64,000 bases of DNA from Pseudomonas sp. B21-056 (GCF_026016325.1 NZ_CP087203.1:6200001-6264000), one strand, 5' to 3'. Counted from the first letter of the stretch, positions 9,509 to 19,418 are shown. Translations and numbers: made by a program. Notes: a model not told the origin generated them from the sequence alone.

Positions 9509-11077
9509 GTGAGATCCAAACCGGTCCTGCCTGCGCTACTGCTTGTCGCCTCACTGCTGGGAGGCTGTGCCAGCGTTGATATTACCCGCGAGCCTTCCCA
9601 GGCACTGCCGGCTTCCGAATCCTCGTTCGGACGCTCGGTCCAGGCCCAGGTTGCACCGCATGAAGGACGCTCAGGGTTTCGCCTGCTCTCCGACAGCACC
9701 GATGCCTTTACTGCCCGGGCCGAACTGATTCGTAACGCGCAAAGCAGCCTGGATCTGCAGTACTACATCGTTCACGACGGCATCAGCACACGGATGCTGG
9801 TGGATGAGCTGCTCAAGGCCGCCGACCGGGGTGTGCGCGTGCGGATCCTGCTGGACGACACCACCAGCGATGGCCAGGAACAGATCATTTCGACCCTCGG
9901 CGCCCACCCGCAGATCCAGATCCGCCTGTTCAACCCGTTGCACCTGGGGCGTGCCACAGGTGTGACCCGCAGCCTCGGCCGCCTGTTCAACCTGTCGCTG
10001 CAACACCGGCGGATGCACAACAAGCTATGGCTGGCGGACAACAGCATGGCCATCGTCGGTGGGCGCAACCTGGGGGATGAATACTTCGATGCCGAACCCC
10101 ACCTGAACTTCACGGACATCGACCTGCTCGGCGTCGGCCCGGTGGCCGAGCAACTGGGGCACAGCTTCGACCAGTATTGGAACAGCGCCCTGAGCAAGCC
10201 GATTGAACAATTCCTCTCCCATCGGCCCACCGCCAAGGACTTGGCCAACAGCCGCCTGCGCCTGCAAAAGTCCCTGGAACAGACGCAAAAGGAGAACCAT
10301 GCGCTGTACCAGCAGTTGACCACCTACCGGACCCAACCGCGCCTGGATATCTGGCGCAACGAGTTGGTCTGGGCCTGGAACCAGGCGCTGTGGGATGCGC
10401 CCAGCAAGGTGCTGTCCAAGGACGAGCCGGATCCGCAACTGTTGCTGACCACGCAACTGGGCCCTGAACTGGCGAGTGTCAGCAAAGAACTGATCATGAT
10501 TTCGGCTTACTTCGTGCCTGGCCAGCCCGGGTTGGTGTACCTGACCAGCCGCGCCGATGCCGGCGTGGCCGTAAGCCTGCTGACCAACGCCCTGGAAGCC
10601 ACCGACGTGCCGGCGGTGCACGGCGGTTATGCGCCTTATCGCAAGGCGCTGCTGGAGCACGGCGTGCGTCTGTTCGAACTGCGGCGCCAGCCCGGGGACA
10701 CGGGAGGCAGCAGTCCTCACCTGTTCTACAGCAAGTCCTACGGCGAATCGGACTCGAGCCTGCACAGCAAGGCGATCATTTTTGACCGGCAGAAATCGTT
10801 CATCGGCTCGTTCAATTTCGATCCGCGCTCAGTGTTGTGGAACACCGAGGTCGGCGTATTGGTGGACAGCCCTGAACTCGCTGGGCAGGTCCGTGACCTG
10901 GCCTTGCAGGGCATGGCACCGGCCCTGAGTTATCAGGCGCGACTGGAAGATGGAAAGCTGGTCTGGACCACCGAAGACAATGGCCAGCTTCATGACCTGG
11001 ACCGCGAGCCAGGCAGTTGGTGGCGCCGGTTCAATGCCTGGTTTGCGACGACTGTGGGGTTGGAGCGGATGTTGTAG
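9509..11077 (+). CDS. Phospholipase D-like lipoprotein, cardiolipin synthase ClsC/YmdC-like
   Basis: The 522-residue protein starts with a lipoprotein signal (lipobox LLGGC, Cys near residue 20) from a GTG start. It has two HKD motifs, HNKLWLAD followed by GGRNLGDEYFD and HSKAIIFD followed by IGSFNFDPRS, which is the phospholipase D superfamily pair. This two-HKD layout with a lipoprotein anchor resembles ClsC-type phosphatidyltransferases. Substrate assignment is inference. The preceding 60 bp show no obvious strong ribosome binding site. Confidence 0.8.
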   Translation: MRSKPVLPALLLVASLLGGCASVDITREPSQALPASESSFGRSVQAQVAPHEGRSGFRLLSDSTDAFTARAELIRNAQSSLDLQYYIVHDGISTRMLVDELLKAADRGVRVRILLDDTTSDGQEQIISTLGAHPQIQIRLFNPLHLGRATGVTRSLGRLFNLSLQHRRMHNKLWLADNSMAIVGGRNLGDEYFDAEPHLNFTDIDLLGVGPVAEQLGHSFDQYWNSALSKPIEQFLSHRPTAKDLANSRLRLQKSLEQTQKENHALYQQLTTYRTQPRLDIWRNELVWAWNQALWDAPSKVLSKDEPDPQLLLTTQLGPELASVSKELIMISAYFVPGQPGLVYLTSRADAGVAVSLLTNALEATDVPAVHGGYAPYRKALLEHGVRLFELRRQPGDTGGSSPHLFYSKSYGESDSSLHSKAIIFDRQKSFIGSFNFDPRSVLWNTEVGVLVDSPELAGQVRDLALQGMAPALSYQARLEDGKLVWTTEDNGQLHDLDREPGSWWRRFNAWFATTVGLERML

Positions 11078-11089
11078 CCCTGCCCCGCC

Positions 11090-11241
11090 CCTGTGGCGAG
11101 GGGATTTAGCGAAACGTCGCACCGCCCCGCTGGGCTGCGTAGCAGCCCTAATGAAGCTGATTGCATTAACCTGACACCCCGCAGTAACTGGTTTTTGGGG
11201 CTGCTGCGCAGCCCAGCGGGGATAAATCCCCTCGCCACAGG
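11090..11241. repeat. Nested long inverted repeat
   Basis: The outer arms CCTGTGGCGAGGGGATTTA (11090-11108) and their exact complement (11223-11241) enclose inner arms CCCCGCTGGGCTGCG (11125-11139) and their complement (11207-11221). It lies between the convergent phospholipase-like and MFS genes. It is a REP-like element pair of fluorescent pseudomonads; it could also end transcription from both sides. Confidence 0.8.
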
Positions 11242-11270
11242 AATCCTCTTTGCCACAAAAATTTGGTGTT

Positions 11271-12413
11271 TCAAGCCGGCTGAGAGGCTCCAAACGCACC
11301 TTGGCGCAGCAACAGAATCACCAGCCCGAACGCCCCCGCCGCCATGAACAACGGCAGCGCATGCCCGCTGATCCATTGGCTGCCTGCACCCGCCGCAAGG
11401 GGGCCGATCAAGCAACCGATCCCCCACAGCTGGGCAATGTGGGCGTTGGCCCGCACCAGCGCATCGTCGCGGTAGCGCTCACCGATCAGGATCAGCGACA
11501 AGGTGAACAAGCCACCCGCGCTGGCACCGAACAGCACCCACAGCGGCCAGATCAATACAGTATCGATCAGCAACGGGACCGCCAGGCTCGACAAGGTCAG
11601 CGCCACCGCGCAGCCCGTGAGCAAGGTTCGGCGAGACAAGTGATCGGCCAGGGCGCCGATGGGCAGTTGCAGCAAGGCATCCCCGACCACCACGGTACTG
11701 ACCATCGCCAGCGCAATGTCGGCACTGAAGCCTTGGCGCAGGCAATAAACCGGCAGCAACGTCAGGATCATCGCCTCGAAAGCCGCAAACAACGAGACAG
11801 CCCAGGCAATCGCTGGCAAGCCTCGGCAAAACGCCCACAAATCGCCAAACGTGACGCTACTGGCTTCGCTGGTAGGCGCACCGCTGCGACCGAGCAACAG
11901 CAACGGCGCCACCAGCAGCAGACCAACGCCGACCCAGAATCCGTAGTCGTGAACAGTTCCCAGGGCACCGAGCAGCAGCGGGCCGGACAACTGGCTCAAG
12001 GCATAACTGGCGCCATACAGCGCCACCAGCCGCCCGCGCCACTGCTCGACCACCAGTTGATTGATCCAGCTCTCACCGAGGATGAACACCAGGGTCAGGA
12101 CCACCCCGATCACCAGCCGCAGCACCAGCCAGACCGGATAACTGGGCAACAGCGCCAGCAACCCGATGGACAACGCTCCGCCCCACAGGCACAGGCGCAT
12201 CAAGGTCGCCGTCCCAAACCGCGCCGCCAGCCGGCTCGACACCTTGGCCCCGAGCAACACCCCGACGGCCGGCATGGCCGCCATCACGCCAATGGCGAAC
12301 GAACCATAACCCCAACCCTCCAGGCGCAGCGACACCAGCGGCATGCTCACGCCCAAGGCCAGGCCGACGCTCAGGACAGACGCCAACACGGCGAAATAAG
12401 TCGCCCAACGCAT
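11271..12413 (-). CDS. MFS transporter, YcaD-like
   Basis: The 380-residue hydrophobic protein shows about 12 membrane segments, for example YFAVLASVLSVGLALGVSMP and LVLRLVIGVVLTLVFILGES. The inter-helix basic stretches SSRLAARFG (loop 2-3) and DHLSRRTLL (loop 8-9) are typical of the major facilitator superfamily. The substrate is unknown. I choose the ATG at 12413 (MRWATYF) because AGGAG lies 7 bases before it; an ATG 6 bases earlier is too close to that site. Its location between pauB and pauC suggests, but does not prove, a link to amine metabolism. Confidence 0.8.
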   Translation of the reverse strand: MRWATYFAVLASVLSVGLALGVSMPLVSLRLEGWGYGSFAIGVMAAMPAVGVLLGAKVSSRLAARFGTATLMRLCLWGGALSIGLLALLPSYPVWLVLRLVIGVVLTLVFILGESWINQLVVEQWRGRLVALYGASYALSQLSGPLLLGALGTVHDYGFWVGVGLLLVAPLLLLGRSGAPTSEASSVTFGDLWAFCRGLPAIAWAVSLFAAFEAMILTLLPVYCLRQGFSADIALAMVSTVVVGDALLQLPIGALADHLSRRTLLTGCAVALTLSSLAVPLLIDTVLIWPLWVLFGASAGGLFTLSLILIGERYRDDALVRANAHIAQLWGIGCLIGPLAAGAGSQWISGHALPLFMAAGAFGLVILLLRQGAFGASQPA

Positions 12414-12462
12414 TTCCATGCTCCTGTGGTAGTCATCGGCTCCCGGCATCACTCAAAACAAT

Positions 12463-12550
12463 GCGGGAGCGAGCCTGCTCGCGAAGCGGCGCAACATTCA
12501 ACAAAGCTGTCGACTGTCATACCGCTATCGCGAGCAGGCTCGCTCCCACA
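12463..12550. repeat. REP pair (REPIN-like)
   Basis: Two inverted copies of GGGAGCGAGCCTGCTCGCGA are separated by about 45 bp between the MFS and pauC genes, both on the minus strand. This is the commonest REP type in the window, and at least six pairs are present. Confidence 0.85.
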
Positions 12551-12571
12551 TTAGGGATCAGTGCTGCACAG

Positions 12572-14065
12572 TTACAGCTTGATCCAGGTCGACTTCAGCT
12601 CAGTGTATTTGTCGAAGGCATGCAGCGACTTGTCGCGGCCGTTACCCGACTGCTTGAAGCCACCGAACGGCGCAGTCATGTCGCCGCCGTCGTACTGGTT
12701 CACCCACACGCTGCCGGCGCGCAGGGCCTTGGCGGTCAGGTGGGCCTTGGAGATGTCCCGGGTCCATACCGCCGCTGCCAGGCCATACGGCGTGTCGTTG
12801 GCAATCTGGACAGCTTCTTCGGCGGTATCGAAAGCGATCACCGACAAGACCGGACCGAAAATCTCTTCCTGGGCAATTTTCATGGCGTTGCTCACGCCGT
12901 CGAAAATCGTCGGCTCGACATACGTACCACCGGTTTCCTCAAGGATCCGCTTGCCGCCGGCCACCAGTTTGGCACCGCCGCTGTGACCGGCTTCGATGTA
13001 GGACAGTACGGTGTTCATCTGCTGGGTGTCGACCAAGGCACCGACGTTCGTCGCCGGGTCCAGCGGGTTACCCGGCTTCCAGCCCTTGAGGGCTTCGATC
13101 ACCAGCGGCAGGAAGGTGTCCTTGATGGAGCGCTCCACCAGCAAACGCGAACCGGCGGTGCAGACTTCGCCCTGGTTGAAGGCAATGGCGCTGGCCGCGG
13201 CTTCAGCGGCAGCCTGCAGGTCCGGGGCGTCGGCGAACACGATGTTCGGGCTCTTGCCGCCGGCTTCCAGCCAGATGCGCTTCATGTTGGACTCACCGGA
13301 GTAGATCATCAGTTGCTTGGCGATCTTGGTGGAACCGGTGAACACCAGTGTGTCGACATCCATGTGCAGGGCCAGGGCCTTGCCGACGGTATGACCATAG
13401 CCTGGCAGCACGTTGAGCACGCCTTTCGGAATCCCGGCTTCGACGGCCAGTGCGGCGATGCGGATGGCGGTCAGCGGAGATTTTTCCGACGGTTTGAGGA
13501 CCACCGAGTTACCGGTGGACAGTGCCGGACCGAGCTTCCAGCAGGCCATCATCAGTGGAAAGTTCCACGGCACGATGGCGCCGACCACGCCCACCGGCTC
13601 ACGGGTGACCAAGCCCAACTGGTCATGCGGGGTCGCGGCCACTTCGTCGTAGAGCTTGTCAATGGCTTCGCCGCTCCAGCTCAACGCTTGCGCCGCGCCG
13701 GGCACATCGATGTTCAGGGAATCGCTGATCGGTTTGCCCATGTCCAGGGTTTCGAGCAGGGCCAGCTCTTCGACATGCTGCTTGAGCAGGCCGGCGAAAC
13801 GAATCATGATGGCTTTGCGTTTGCTCGGCGCCAGGCGCGACCAGACGCCGGAATTGAACACCGCACGGGCGTTTTCGACGGCACGCTGGGCGTCGGCAAC
13901 GTCGCAACTGGCGACTTTGCCCAGCAGACGGCCGTCGACCGGGCTGAGGCAATCGAAGGTTTCGCCGGACACCGCATCGGTGTATTCGCCGTTGATGAAG
14001 GCGCGGCCTTCAATGGTCAGGTCGCGAGCGCGTTGTTCCCAGTCGGCACGAGTCAGGGTGGTCAT
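12572..14065 (-). CDS. pauC: Aldehyde dehydrogenase of polyamine catabolism (PauC/KauB)
   Basis: This 497-residue NAD(P)-dependent aldehyde dehydrogenase has the catalytic Cys in FNQGEVCTAGSRL (near 303) and the general-base Glu in LEAGGKSPN (near 268). PuuC/PauC oxidises gamma-glutamyl-gamma-aminobutyraldehyde; KauB also accepts 4-guanidinobutyraldehyde. Its place after pauB and before rpmG matches PA5312 of P. aeruginosa by remembered synteny. AGGAGG lies just upstream of the ATG. Confidence 0.88.
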   Translation of the reverse strand: MTTLTRADWEQRARDLTIEGRAFINGEYTDAVSGETFDCLSPVDGRLLGKVASCDVADAQRAVENARAVFNSGVWSRLAPSKRKAIMIRFAGLLKQHVEELALLETLDMGKPISDSLNIDVPGAAQALSWSGEAIDKLYDEVAATPHDQLGLVTREPVGVVGAIVPWNFPLMMACWKLGPALSTGNSVVLKPSEKSPLTAIRIAALAVEAGIPKGVLNVLPGYGHTVGKALALHMDVDTLVFTGSTKIAKQLMIYSGESNMKRIWLEAGGKSPNIVFADAPDLQAAAEAAASAIAFNQGEVCTAGSRLLVERSIKDTFLPLVIEALKGWKPGNPLDPATNVGALVDTQQMNTVLSYIEAGHSGGAKLVAGGKRILEETGGTYVEPTIFDGVSNAMKIAQEEIFGPVLSVIAFDTAEEAVQIANDTPYGLAAAVWTRDISKAHLTAKALRAGSVWVNQYDGGDMTAPFGGFKQSGNGRDKSLHAFDKYTELKSTWIKL

Positions 14066-14239
14066 GCGAGTGTCCTCCTCTTATTTGGGTATGAGCGTCG
14101 CATGGCGCGCAGCGCTCAGGAATTCTGCCCGGCCCGCCTGTTTGCAGCGCACATTTTCGGCACGGGGCACCCGCCACCCTAAACCAGCCGCACCTCAAGT
14201 TTCAATATATTTGACATAAGTCCGGAAAACCGCCTTGCG

Positions 14240-14259
14240 ATGTTCGTTTTAATAAACAT
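14240..14259. promoter_or_regulatory. Candidate PauR/PuuR-type operator
   Basis: An imperfect 20-bp palindrome with arms ATGTT and AACAT and inner TTTTAA lies 40 bp upstream of the cupin gene and 175 bp upstream of pauC. Its TAATAAACA half resembles the TAATGAACA core I recall for the E. coli PuuR site. This is a pattern match only. Confidence 0.35.
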
Positions 14260-14298
14260 AGACTCGAGACTTCAAAGCAATCACCGGGGACTACGGAC

Positions 14299-14661
14299 AT
14301 GAGCATCCAGGACATCGTCGACTTCAGCCAGGCCAGCACCGTCGCCGATCGCTATCGCCCAGACCCGGCCAAGGTACTCAAGGGTGATCCCGAGCAAGCC
14401 GTGTTCAACCACTACAACAGTCCCTGCGGGCAAATGAACGCCGGCGTCTGGGAAGGCGCGGTCGGCCAGTGGACGGTCAACTACACCGAGCATGAGTACT
14501 GCGAAATCGTCCAGGGCGTGTCCGTGCTGCGGGACAACGATGGCAACGCCAAGACGCTGCGCGCTGGCGACCGCTTCGTGATTCCGGCGGGCTTCAAGGG
14601 CACCTGGGAAGTGCTGGAACCGTGCCGCAAGATCTATGTGGTGTTTGAGCAGAAGGCTTGA
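14299..14661 (+). CDS. Cupin-domain protein (DUF861/EutQ-like)
   Basis: The 120-residue protein is a single small cupin: GQWTVNYTEHEYCEIVQGVSV followed by LRAGDRFVIPAGFKGTWEV, with a typical Glu/His arrangement. Members of this group are found beside polyamine or amino acid catabolic genes and have no settled reaction. It is divergent from pauC with a candidate operator between them, so joint control is plausible. Confidence 0.7.
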   Translation: MSIQDIVDFSQASTVADRYRPDPAKVLKGDPEQAVFNHYNSPCGQMNAGVWEGAVGQWTVNYTEHEYCEIVQGVSVLRDNDGNAKTLRAGDRFVIPAGFKGTWEVLEPCRKIYVVFEQKA

Positions 14662-14680
14662 GTTTTTTGGTGTCGGGTCT

Positions 14681-14766
14681 GGCCTCATCGCGAGCAGGCT
14701 CGCTCCCACAAAGGGCCGGACATCACACAGATCCCATGTGGGAGCGAGCCTGCTCGCGATGAGGCC
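14681..14766. repeat. REP pair
   Basis: GCCTCATCGCGAGCAGGCTC and its inverted copy GAGCCTGCTCGCGATGAGGC face each other across about 30 bp, just after the cupin gene. Confidence 0.85.
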
Positions 14767-14783
14767 CTGAAAGCCAGCCACAA

Positions 14784-14818
14784 AAAAAGGCCCGTATCTC
14801 GCGATACGGGCCTTTTTC
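14784..14818 (-). terminator. Rho-independent terminator of rpmB-rpmG
   Basis: The stem GGCCCGTATC / GATACGGGCC with a 4-base loop is flanked by A- and T-runs on both sides, so it can act in both directions. It lies just past the rpmG stop on the minus strand. Confidence 0.9.
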
Positions 14819-14837
14819 GTAAAGAGGGAAAAATCAA

Positions 14838-14993
14838 TTACTTGATTTTGCCTTCCTTGTAGATCACGTGCTTGCGAACAACCGGATCATATTTCTTGAT
14901 CTCGATTTTGTCCGGGGTAGTACGCTTGTTCTTGTCGGTAGTGTAGAAGTGACCAGTACCGGCGCTCGAGATCAAACGAATCAATTCACGCAT
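14838..14993 (-). CDS. rpmG: 50S ribosomal protein L33
   Basis: The 51-residue protein reads [20 protein letters not shown] and ends VIYKEGKIK, which is L33 of the large subunit. It lacks the paired cysteines of the zinc-binding C+ form. It follows rpmB after 11 bp, the usual rpmB-rpmG operon. Confidence 0.97.
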   Translation of the reverse strand: MRELIRLISSAGTGHFYTTDKNKRTTPDKIEIKKYDPVVRKHVIYKEGKIK

Positions 14994-15004
14994 GATTAGC
15001 TCCC

Positions 15005-15238
15005 TTAAACCTTGCCATCGCGACGAAGTTCGGCCAGCACGACACTGATGCCACGCTTGTCGATGATACGCATGCCTTTGGCAGATACGCGCAGACGTAC
15101 AAAACGTTTCTCTTCTTCAACCCAGAAGCGGTGATGCTGCAGGTTCGGCAGGAAACGACGACGGGTTTTGTTGTTTGCGTGGGAAATGTTATTCCCAGTC
15201 ACCGGACCCTTACCGGTAACTTGACAGACTCTAGACAT
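15005..15238 (-). CDS. rpmB: 50S ribosomal protein L28
   Basis: The 77-residue protein [20 protein letters not shown] to the Lys/Arg-rich C-terminus is L28. The length is normal. It is the first gene of the rpmB-rpmG operon. Confidence 0.97.
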   Translation of the reverse strand: MSRVCQVTGKGPVTGNNISHANNKTRRRFLPNLQHHRFWVEEEKRFVRLRVSAKGMRIIDKRGISVVLAELRRDGKV

Positions 15239-15674
15239 GCCTCAGCCCTCTAAAACCACATGCCCAACCCGGCATGGGTTGGCCGCTTAATCTCTCAGTC
15301 ATTTGGCGCCAGGCGCCGCGTTTCTTTAAGGGTCTTACCGGCTACACCTACAGTGAAGGAACCGGGCCCCTAGAAAAGAGCGCTGCTTTATACCAGAAAG
15401 ACCTCGGTGCAACAACAGCCTGTGTGATTTGTCTTTGCTGGGAGCCAACGCCCAATCGTGCCGAACGGCTGGGGCAAAGGCCGCCAATGCCCGTGACCGC
15501 TCGTCGCGGCATCCAGCTTTTTTTCAGCGCCGACGGTTTTATCCCCTCAATGCGCTGGCGCAGCGTGCCGGAAAAAACAAAAAGGGGATAGTCATTTGGC
15601 AGCGAGCCCACTAGGGTAGGCCTTTTCCAGACTGCACTCGCAGATGGGCCTTCGACCTGACAAGGAAACCGATC
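15239..15674. other. Intergenic region, rpmB promoter side
   Basis: This 436-bp gap between the divergent rpmB and the substrate-binding protein gene should hold both promoters. A small inverted repeat, CATGCCCAACCCGGCATGGG, lies just upstream of rpmB and could be part of its leader. Open frames here (for example 15274-15591 plus and 15348-15611 minus) show no protein-like composition. I see no RNA gene. Confidence 0.5.
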
Positions 15675-17261
15675 ATGCGCCTCGCTGCCCTATCACTGCT
15701 GCTCGCCCCCCTGCTGATCAGCCCGTTGGCCCAGGCTGCCGCCCTGAGCGTCTGCACCGAGGCCAGTCCGGAGGGGTTCGATGTCGTCCAGTACAACTCG
15801 CTGACGACCACCAACGCCTCTGCCGATGTCCTGATGAACCGACTGGTGGATTTCGACACCGCCAGCGGCAAGGTGGTCCCCAGCCTGGCCGAGCACTGGG
15901 ACGTCTCGCCCGATGGGCTGACCTACGTGTTCAAGCTGAATCCAAAGGTCAGGTTCCACCAGACCGAATACTTCACGCCGCACCGTGACCTGAGCGCCGA
16001 AGACGTGAAGTTCAGCTTCGAGCGCATGCTGGACCCTGCCAACCCCTGGCATAAAGTCGCCCAGAGCGGCTTCCCCCATGCCCAATCCATGCAACTGCCG
16101 GCGCTGATCAAGAAAATCGACGCCCTGGACCCGCTGACCGTGCGCTTTACCCTCGATCACGCGGACTCAACCTTCCTGGCCACCCTGAGCATGGGCTTCG
16201 CCTCGATCTATTCGGCTGAATACGCCGATCAGTTGATGAAGGCCGGCACCCCGGAAAAACTCAACAACCAGCCCATCGGCACCGGTCCGTTCATCTTCAA
16301 CCGGTTCCAGAAAGACGCCTCGATTCGCTACAAGGCCAACAATGATTACTTCGCTGGCAAACCCCAGGTCGACCCGCTGATCTTCGCCATTACGCCGGAT
16401 GCAAACGTGCGCCTGCAGAAACTACGGCGCAACGAATGCCAGATCGCCCTGTCGCCCAAGCCTTTGGACGTGCAGGCCGCCCGGCAGGAACCGACCCTGA
16501 AGGTTGAGCAGACCGATGCCTTCATGACCGCGTTCGTGGCGATCAACAGCCAGCACCCACCGCTGGACAAACCCGAGGTGCGCCAAGCCATCAACCTCGC
16601 CTTCGACAAGGCCAGCTACCTCAAGACCGTCTTCGAGGGCACCGCCGAAGCGGCCAACGGCCCCTACCCGCCGAACACCTGGAGCTACGCCAAAAACCTG
16701 CCCGGCTACGCCCACGACCCGGCCAAGGCCCGCGAGCTGCTGGCCAAGGCCGGCTTGAAAGAGGGTTTCCAGACCACCATCTGGACCCGCCCGTCCGGCA
16801 GCCTGCTGAACCCCAACCCCAGCCTCGGCGCGCAACTGCTGCAATCCGACCTGGCGGAAATCGGCATCCAGGCCGAGATCCGGGTGATCGAATGGGGAGA
16901 ACTGATCCGTCGCGCCAAGGCCGGCGAGCACGACCTGCTGTTCATGGGCTGGGCCGGCGACAACGGCGACCCGGACAACTTCCTCACGCCGCAGTTTTCC
17001 TGCGCGGCGGTCAAGTCCGGCACCAACTTCGCCCGTTACTGCAACCAGGACCTGGACAAACTGATCGGCGCCGGCAAGACCACCGGCGAACAGGGTGTGC
17101 GCACCAAGCTCTATGAGCAGGCCCAGGCACAGATCCAGCAACAGGCCCTGTGGTTACCGCTGGCGCACCCGACCGCGTTCGCCCTGGTTCGCAAGGACCT
17201 GCAGGGTTATGCGGTGAGTCCGTTTGGACGCCAGGATTATTCGAAGGTCAGCCTCAAGTAA
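15675..17261 (+). CDS. Periplasmic substrate-binding protein of a peptide-type ABC transporter (SBP family 5)
   Basis: The 528-residue protein starts with a Sec signal peptide (MRLAALSLLLAPLLISPLAQ, cleavage after AQA). It has the family-5 (DppA/OppA) fold, including LAEHWDVSPDGLTYVFKL near 71 and ADVKFSFERMLDP. It is DppA-like, expected to bind di- or oligopeptides in the periplasm. No permease or ATPase genes are adjacent, so it must work with components encoded elsewhere. Ligand specificity is not readable from sequence. Confidence 0.88.
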   Translation: MRLAALSLLLAPLLISPLAQAAALSVCTEASPEGFDVVQYNSLTTTNASADVLMNRLVDFDTASGKVVPSLAEHWDVSPDGLTYVFKLNPKVRFHQTEYFTPHRDLSAEDVKFSFERMLDPANPWHKVAQSGFPHAQSMQLPALIKKIDALDPLTVRFTLDHADSTFLATLSMGFASIYSAEYADQLMKAGTPEKLNNQPIGTGPFIFNRFQKDASIRYKANNDYFAGKPQVDPLIFAITPDANVRLQKLRRNECQIALSPKPLDVQAARQEPTLKVEQTDAFMTAFVAINSQHPPLDKPEVRQAINLAFDKASYLKTVFEGTAEAANGPYPPNTWSYAKNLPGYAHDPAKARELLAKAGLKEGFQTTIWTRPSGSLLNPNPSLGAQLLQSDLAEIGIQAEIRVIEWGELIRRAKAGEHDLLFMGWAGDNGDPDNFLTPQFSCAAVKSGTNFARYCNQDLDKLIGAGKTTGEQGVRTKLYEQAQAQIQQQALWLPLAHPTAFALVRKDLQGYAVSPFGRQDYSKVSLK

Positions 17262-17273
17262 CGCCGCGCACCT

Positions 17274-17361
17274 TGTGGGAGCGAGCCTGCTCGCGATTGC
17301 GGAGTGTCAGAACAGACAATGTCACTGACGAACCGCTATCGCGAGCAGGCTCGCTCCCACA
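17274..17361. repeat. REP pair
   Basis: Inverted copies of TGTGGGAGCGAGCCTGCTCG and CGAGCAGGCTCGCTCCCACA lie in the convergent gap before radC. Confidence 0.88.
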
Positions 17362-17388
17362 AAGGGTTTTCTGAGCACCAGATTTCGC

Positions 17389-18063
17389 TCACATCCACCC
17401 ATACTCCGCCATCGACAGCGGCTCCCCATCGCCCACAATGAAGTGATCGAGCACCCGCACGTCAATCAGTTCCAACGCCTCTCGAAGTCGTTCGGTGAGC
17501 ACACGGTCGGCGTGGCTGGGTTCGGTGTTGCCGGAGGGATGGTTGTGGCACAGGATCAGCGCGGCGGCGTTGTGGGCCAGGGCGCGCTTGACCACTTGCC
17601 GGGGATAGACACTGGCACTGTCGATCGAACCACGAAACAGCGCCTCATACGCCAGCACCCGATGCCGGGAATCCAGGAACAAGCAGCCGAACACTTCGTG
17701 GGGCTCATGCCGCAACATGGCCTTGAGGTAGTCGCGCACAACCAGCGGGTTCTCCAGCACCGACTCTCGTCGCAAGTCCTGCGCCAGGTGTCGACGGCCC
17801 ATCTCCAGGACTGCCTGCAACTGCGCAAACTTCGCCGGACCCAGGCCCAGTTGCGCGCTGAAGGTACGCAGGTCGGCCTCCAGCAAAACGCGCAGACAGC
17901 CGAATTGATGCAGCAGGTGACGAGCCAGGTCTACCGCGCTCTTTCCGGAAACACCGGTTCGTAAAAAAATCGCCAACAGCTCGGCATCCGAAAGACTCGC
18001 CGAACCCAGTTCCAACAGCTTCTCCCGCGGGCGCTCGGCCGCCGGCCAATCACGAATACTCAT
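17389..18063 (-). CDS. radC: RadC-family JAB-domain protein
   Basis: The 224-residue protein has an N-terminal helix-hairpin-helix-like region and a C-terminal JAMM metalloprotease-like domain with [14 protein letters not shown]. Despite the name, a direct role in DNA repair is doubtful. I start at [12 protein letters not shown], which has GGAGG 4 bases upstream. It is divergent from coaBC, the standard arrangement in gammaproteobacteria. Confidence 0.92.
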   Translation of the reverse strand: MSIRDWPAAERPREKLLELGSASLSDAELLAIFLRTGVSGKSAVDLARHLLHQFGCLRVLLEADLRTFSAQLGLGPAKFAQLQAVLEMGRRHLAQDLRRESVLENPLVVRDYLKAMLRHEPHEVFGCLFLDSRHRVLAYEALFRGSIDSASVYPRQVVKRALAHNAAALILCHNHPSGNTEPSHADRVLTERLREALELIDVRVLDHFIVGDGEPLSMAEYGWM

Positions 18064-18209
18064 AGGACCTCCTGGTCTGTGGCGCACCGCTGTTCCATAG
18101 CGGTCGCTGTGATATCGTAGCCCATCTTTTTTGCAGGCGATTTGCACCCTGGCAGGCTGTTGCCGAAGGGTTCGCACTGCACTGACCACTGAAATCGAAA
18201 GGCAGGCCT

Positions 18210-19418
18210 ATGCAGCGGCTGTATCGGAAACGCATCGTTCTGGGCGTCGGCGGCGGCATTGCTGCCTACAAGAGCGCCGAGCTGGTTCGCCGACTCATCG
18301 ACCAGGGCGCGGAAGTGCGGGTCGTCATGACCCGTGGCGGCAGTGAATTCATCACCCCGCTGACCATGCAGGCCCTGTCCGGGCACCCGGTTCACCTGGA
18401 TCTGCTCGACCCCGCGGCCGAAGCCGCCATGGGCCATATCGAATTGGCCAAGTGGGCCGACCTGGTGCTGATCGCCCCGGCCACGGCCGACCTGATCGCC
18501 CGCCTGGCCCAAGGCATCGCCAATGATCTGTTGACCACCCTGGTGCTCGCCACCGACGCCGTGGTCGCTGTCGCACCGGCCATGAACCAGGCCATGTGGC
18601 GCGATCCGGCCACCCAGGCCAACCTGCAACTGCTCGAAAGCCGCGACCTGAAAGTCTTTGGCCCGGCCTCCGGCAGCCAGGCCTGCGGCGATGTCGGCAT
18701 GGGCCGCATGCTCGAAGCCACGGACCTGGCCCAATGCGCCGCCGACTGCTTCCAGCGCCAGGCCCTGACCGGCAAGCATGTGCTGATTACCGCCGGCCCG
18801 ACCCAGGAAAACATCGACCCGGTGCGCTACATCACCAACCACAGCTCCGGGAAAATGGGCTTCGCCCTGGCCGAAGCCGCAGTGGAAGCCGGCGCCCGGG
18901 TGACGCTGATCACCGGCCCCGTGCACCTGCCGACGCCGGATCGGGTCACCCGTATCGATGTAGTCAGCGCCCGGGACATGCTCGCGGCCTGCGAAGCGGC
19001 CATTCCCTGCGACCTGTTCATCGCCTCGGCGGCGGTGGCGGACTACCGTCCCGAAGTCGTTGCCCCGCAAAAATTGAAGAAAGACCCTACGAGCAGCGAC
19101 GGCCTGTTACTACAAATGGTCCGCAACCCGGACATCCTGGCCACCATCGCCACCCGTCCCGACCGTCCGTTCAGTGTCGGCTTCGCCGCCGAAACCGAGC
19201 ACCTGCTCGATTATGCCGCGCGCAAGCTCAAGGATAAGAACCTGGACCTGATCGTCGCCAACGACGTCGCCAACCCGAGCATCGGCTTCAACAGCGAAGA
19301 AAACGCCTGCAGCGTGATCGACCGCCAGTTGCACGCCACCCTTTTCGCCCAGACCAGCAAAGGCAAGATTGCCCGCCAGCTAATCACTTTTATCGCCGAA
19401 CGGCTGAACCAGGTTTAA
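18210..19418 (+). CDS. coaBC: Phosphopantothenoylcysteine decarboxylase / synthetase
   Basis: The 402-residue bifunctional enzyme makes two steps of coenzyme A synthesis. The N-terminal CoaC flavoprotein domain shows [18 protein letters not shown] and the active-site [10 protein letters not shown] (near 170). The C-terminal CoaB domain starts about 190 with [20 protein letters not shown] and has the KLKK motif. The dut gene follows 5 bp later. Confidence 0.95.
   Translation: MQRLYRKRIVLGVGGGIAAYKSAELVRRLIDQGAEVRVVMTRGGSEFITPLTMQALSGHPVHLDLLDPAAEAAMGHIELAKWADLVLIAPATADLIARLAQGIANDLLTTLVLATDAVVAVAPAMNQAMWRDPATQANLQLLESRDLKVFGPASGSQACGDVGMGRMLEATDLAQCAADCFQRQALTGKHVLITAGPTQENIDPVRYITNHSSGKMGFALAEAAVEAGARVTLITGPVHLPTPDRVTRIDVVSARDMLAACEAAIPCDLFIASAAVADYRPEVVAPQKLKKDPTSSDGLLLQMVRNPDILATIATRPDRPFSVGFAAETEHLLDYAARKLKDKNLDLIVANDVANPSIGFNSEENACSVIDRQLHATLFAQTSKGKIARQLITFIAERLNQV

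Noticed and set aside
12461..14182. A 573-codon plus-strand open frame antisense to pauC
   Set aside because: It is the reverse frame of a clear aldehyde dehydrogenase gene in high-GC DNA, with no domain of its own.
15274..15611. Open frames on both strands between rpmB and the substrate-binding protein gene
   Set aside because: Their translations have no signal, domain or biased codon use of a real protein, and the region should hold two divergent promoters.
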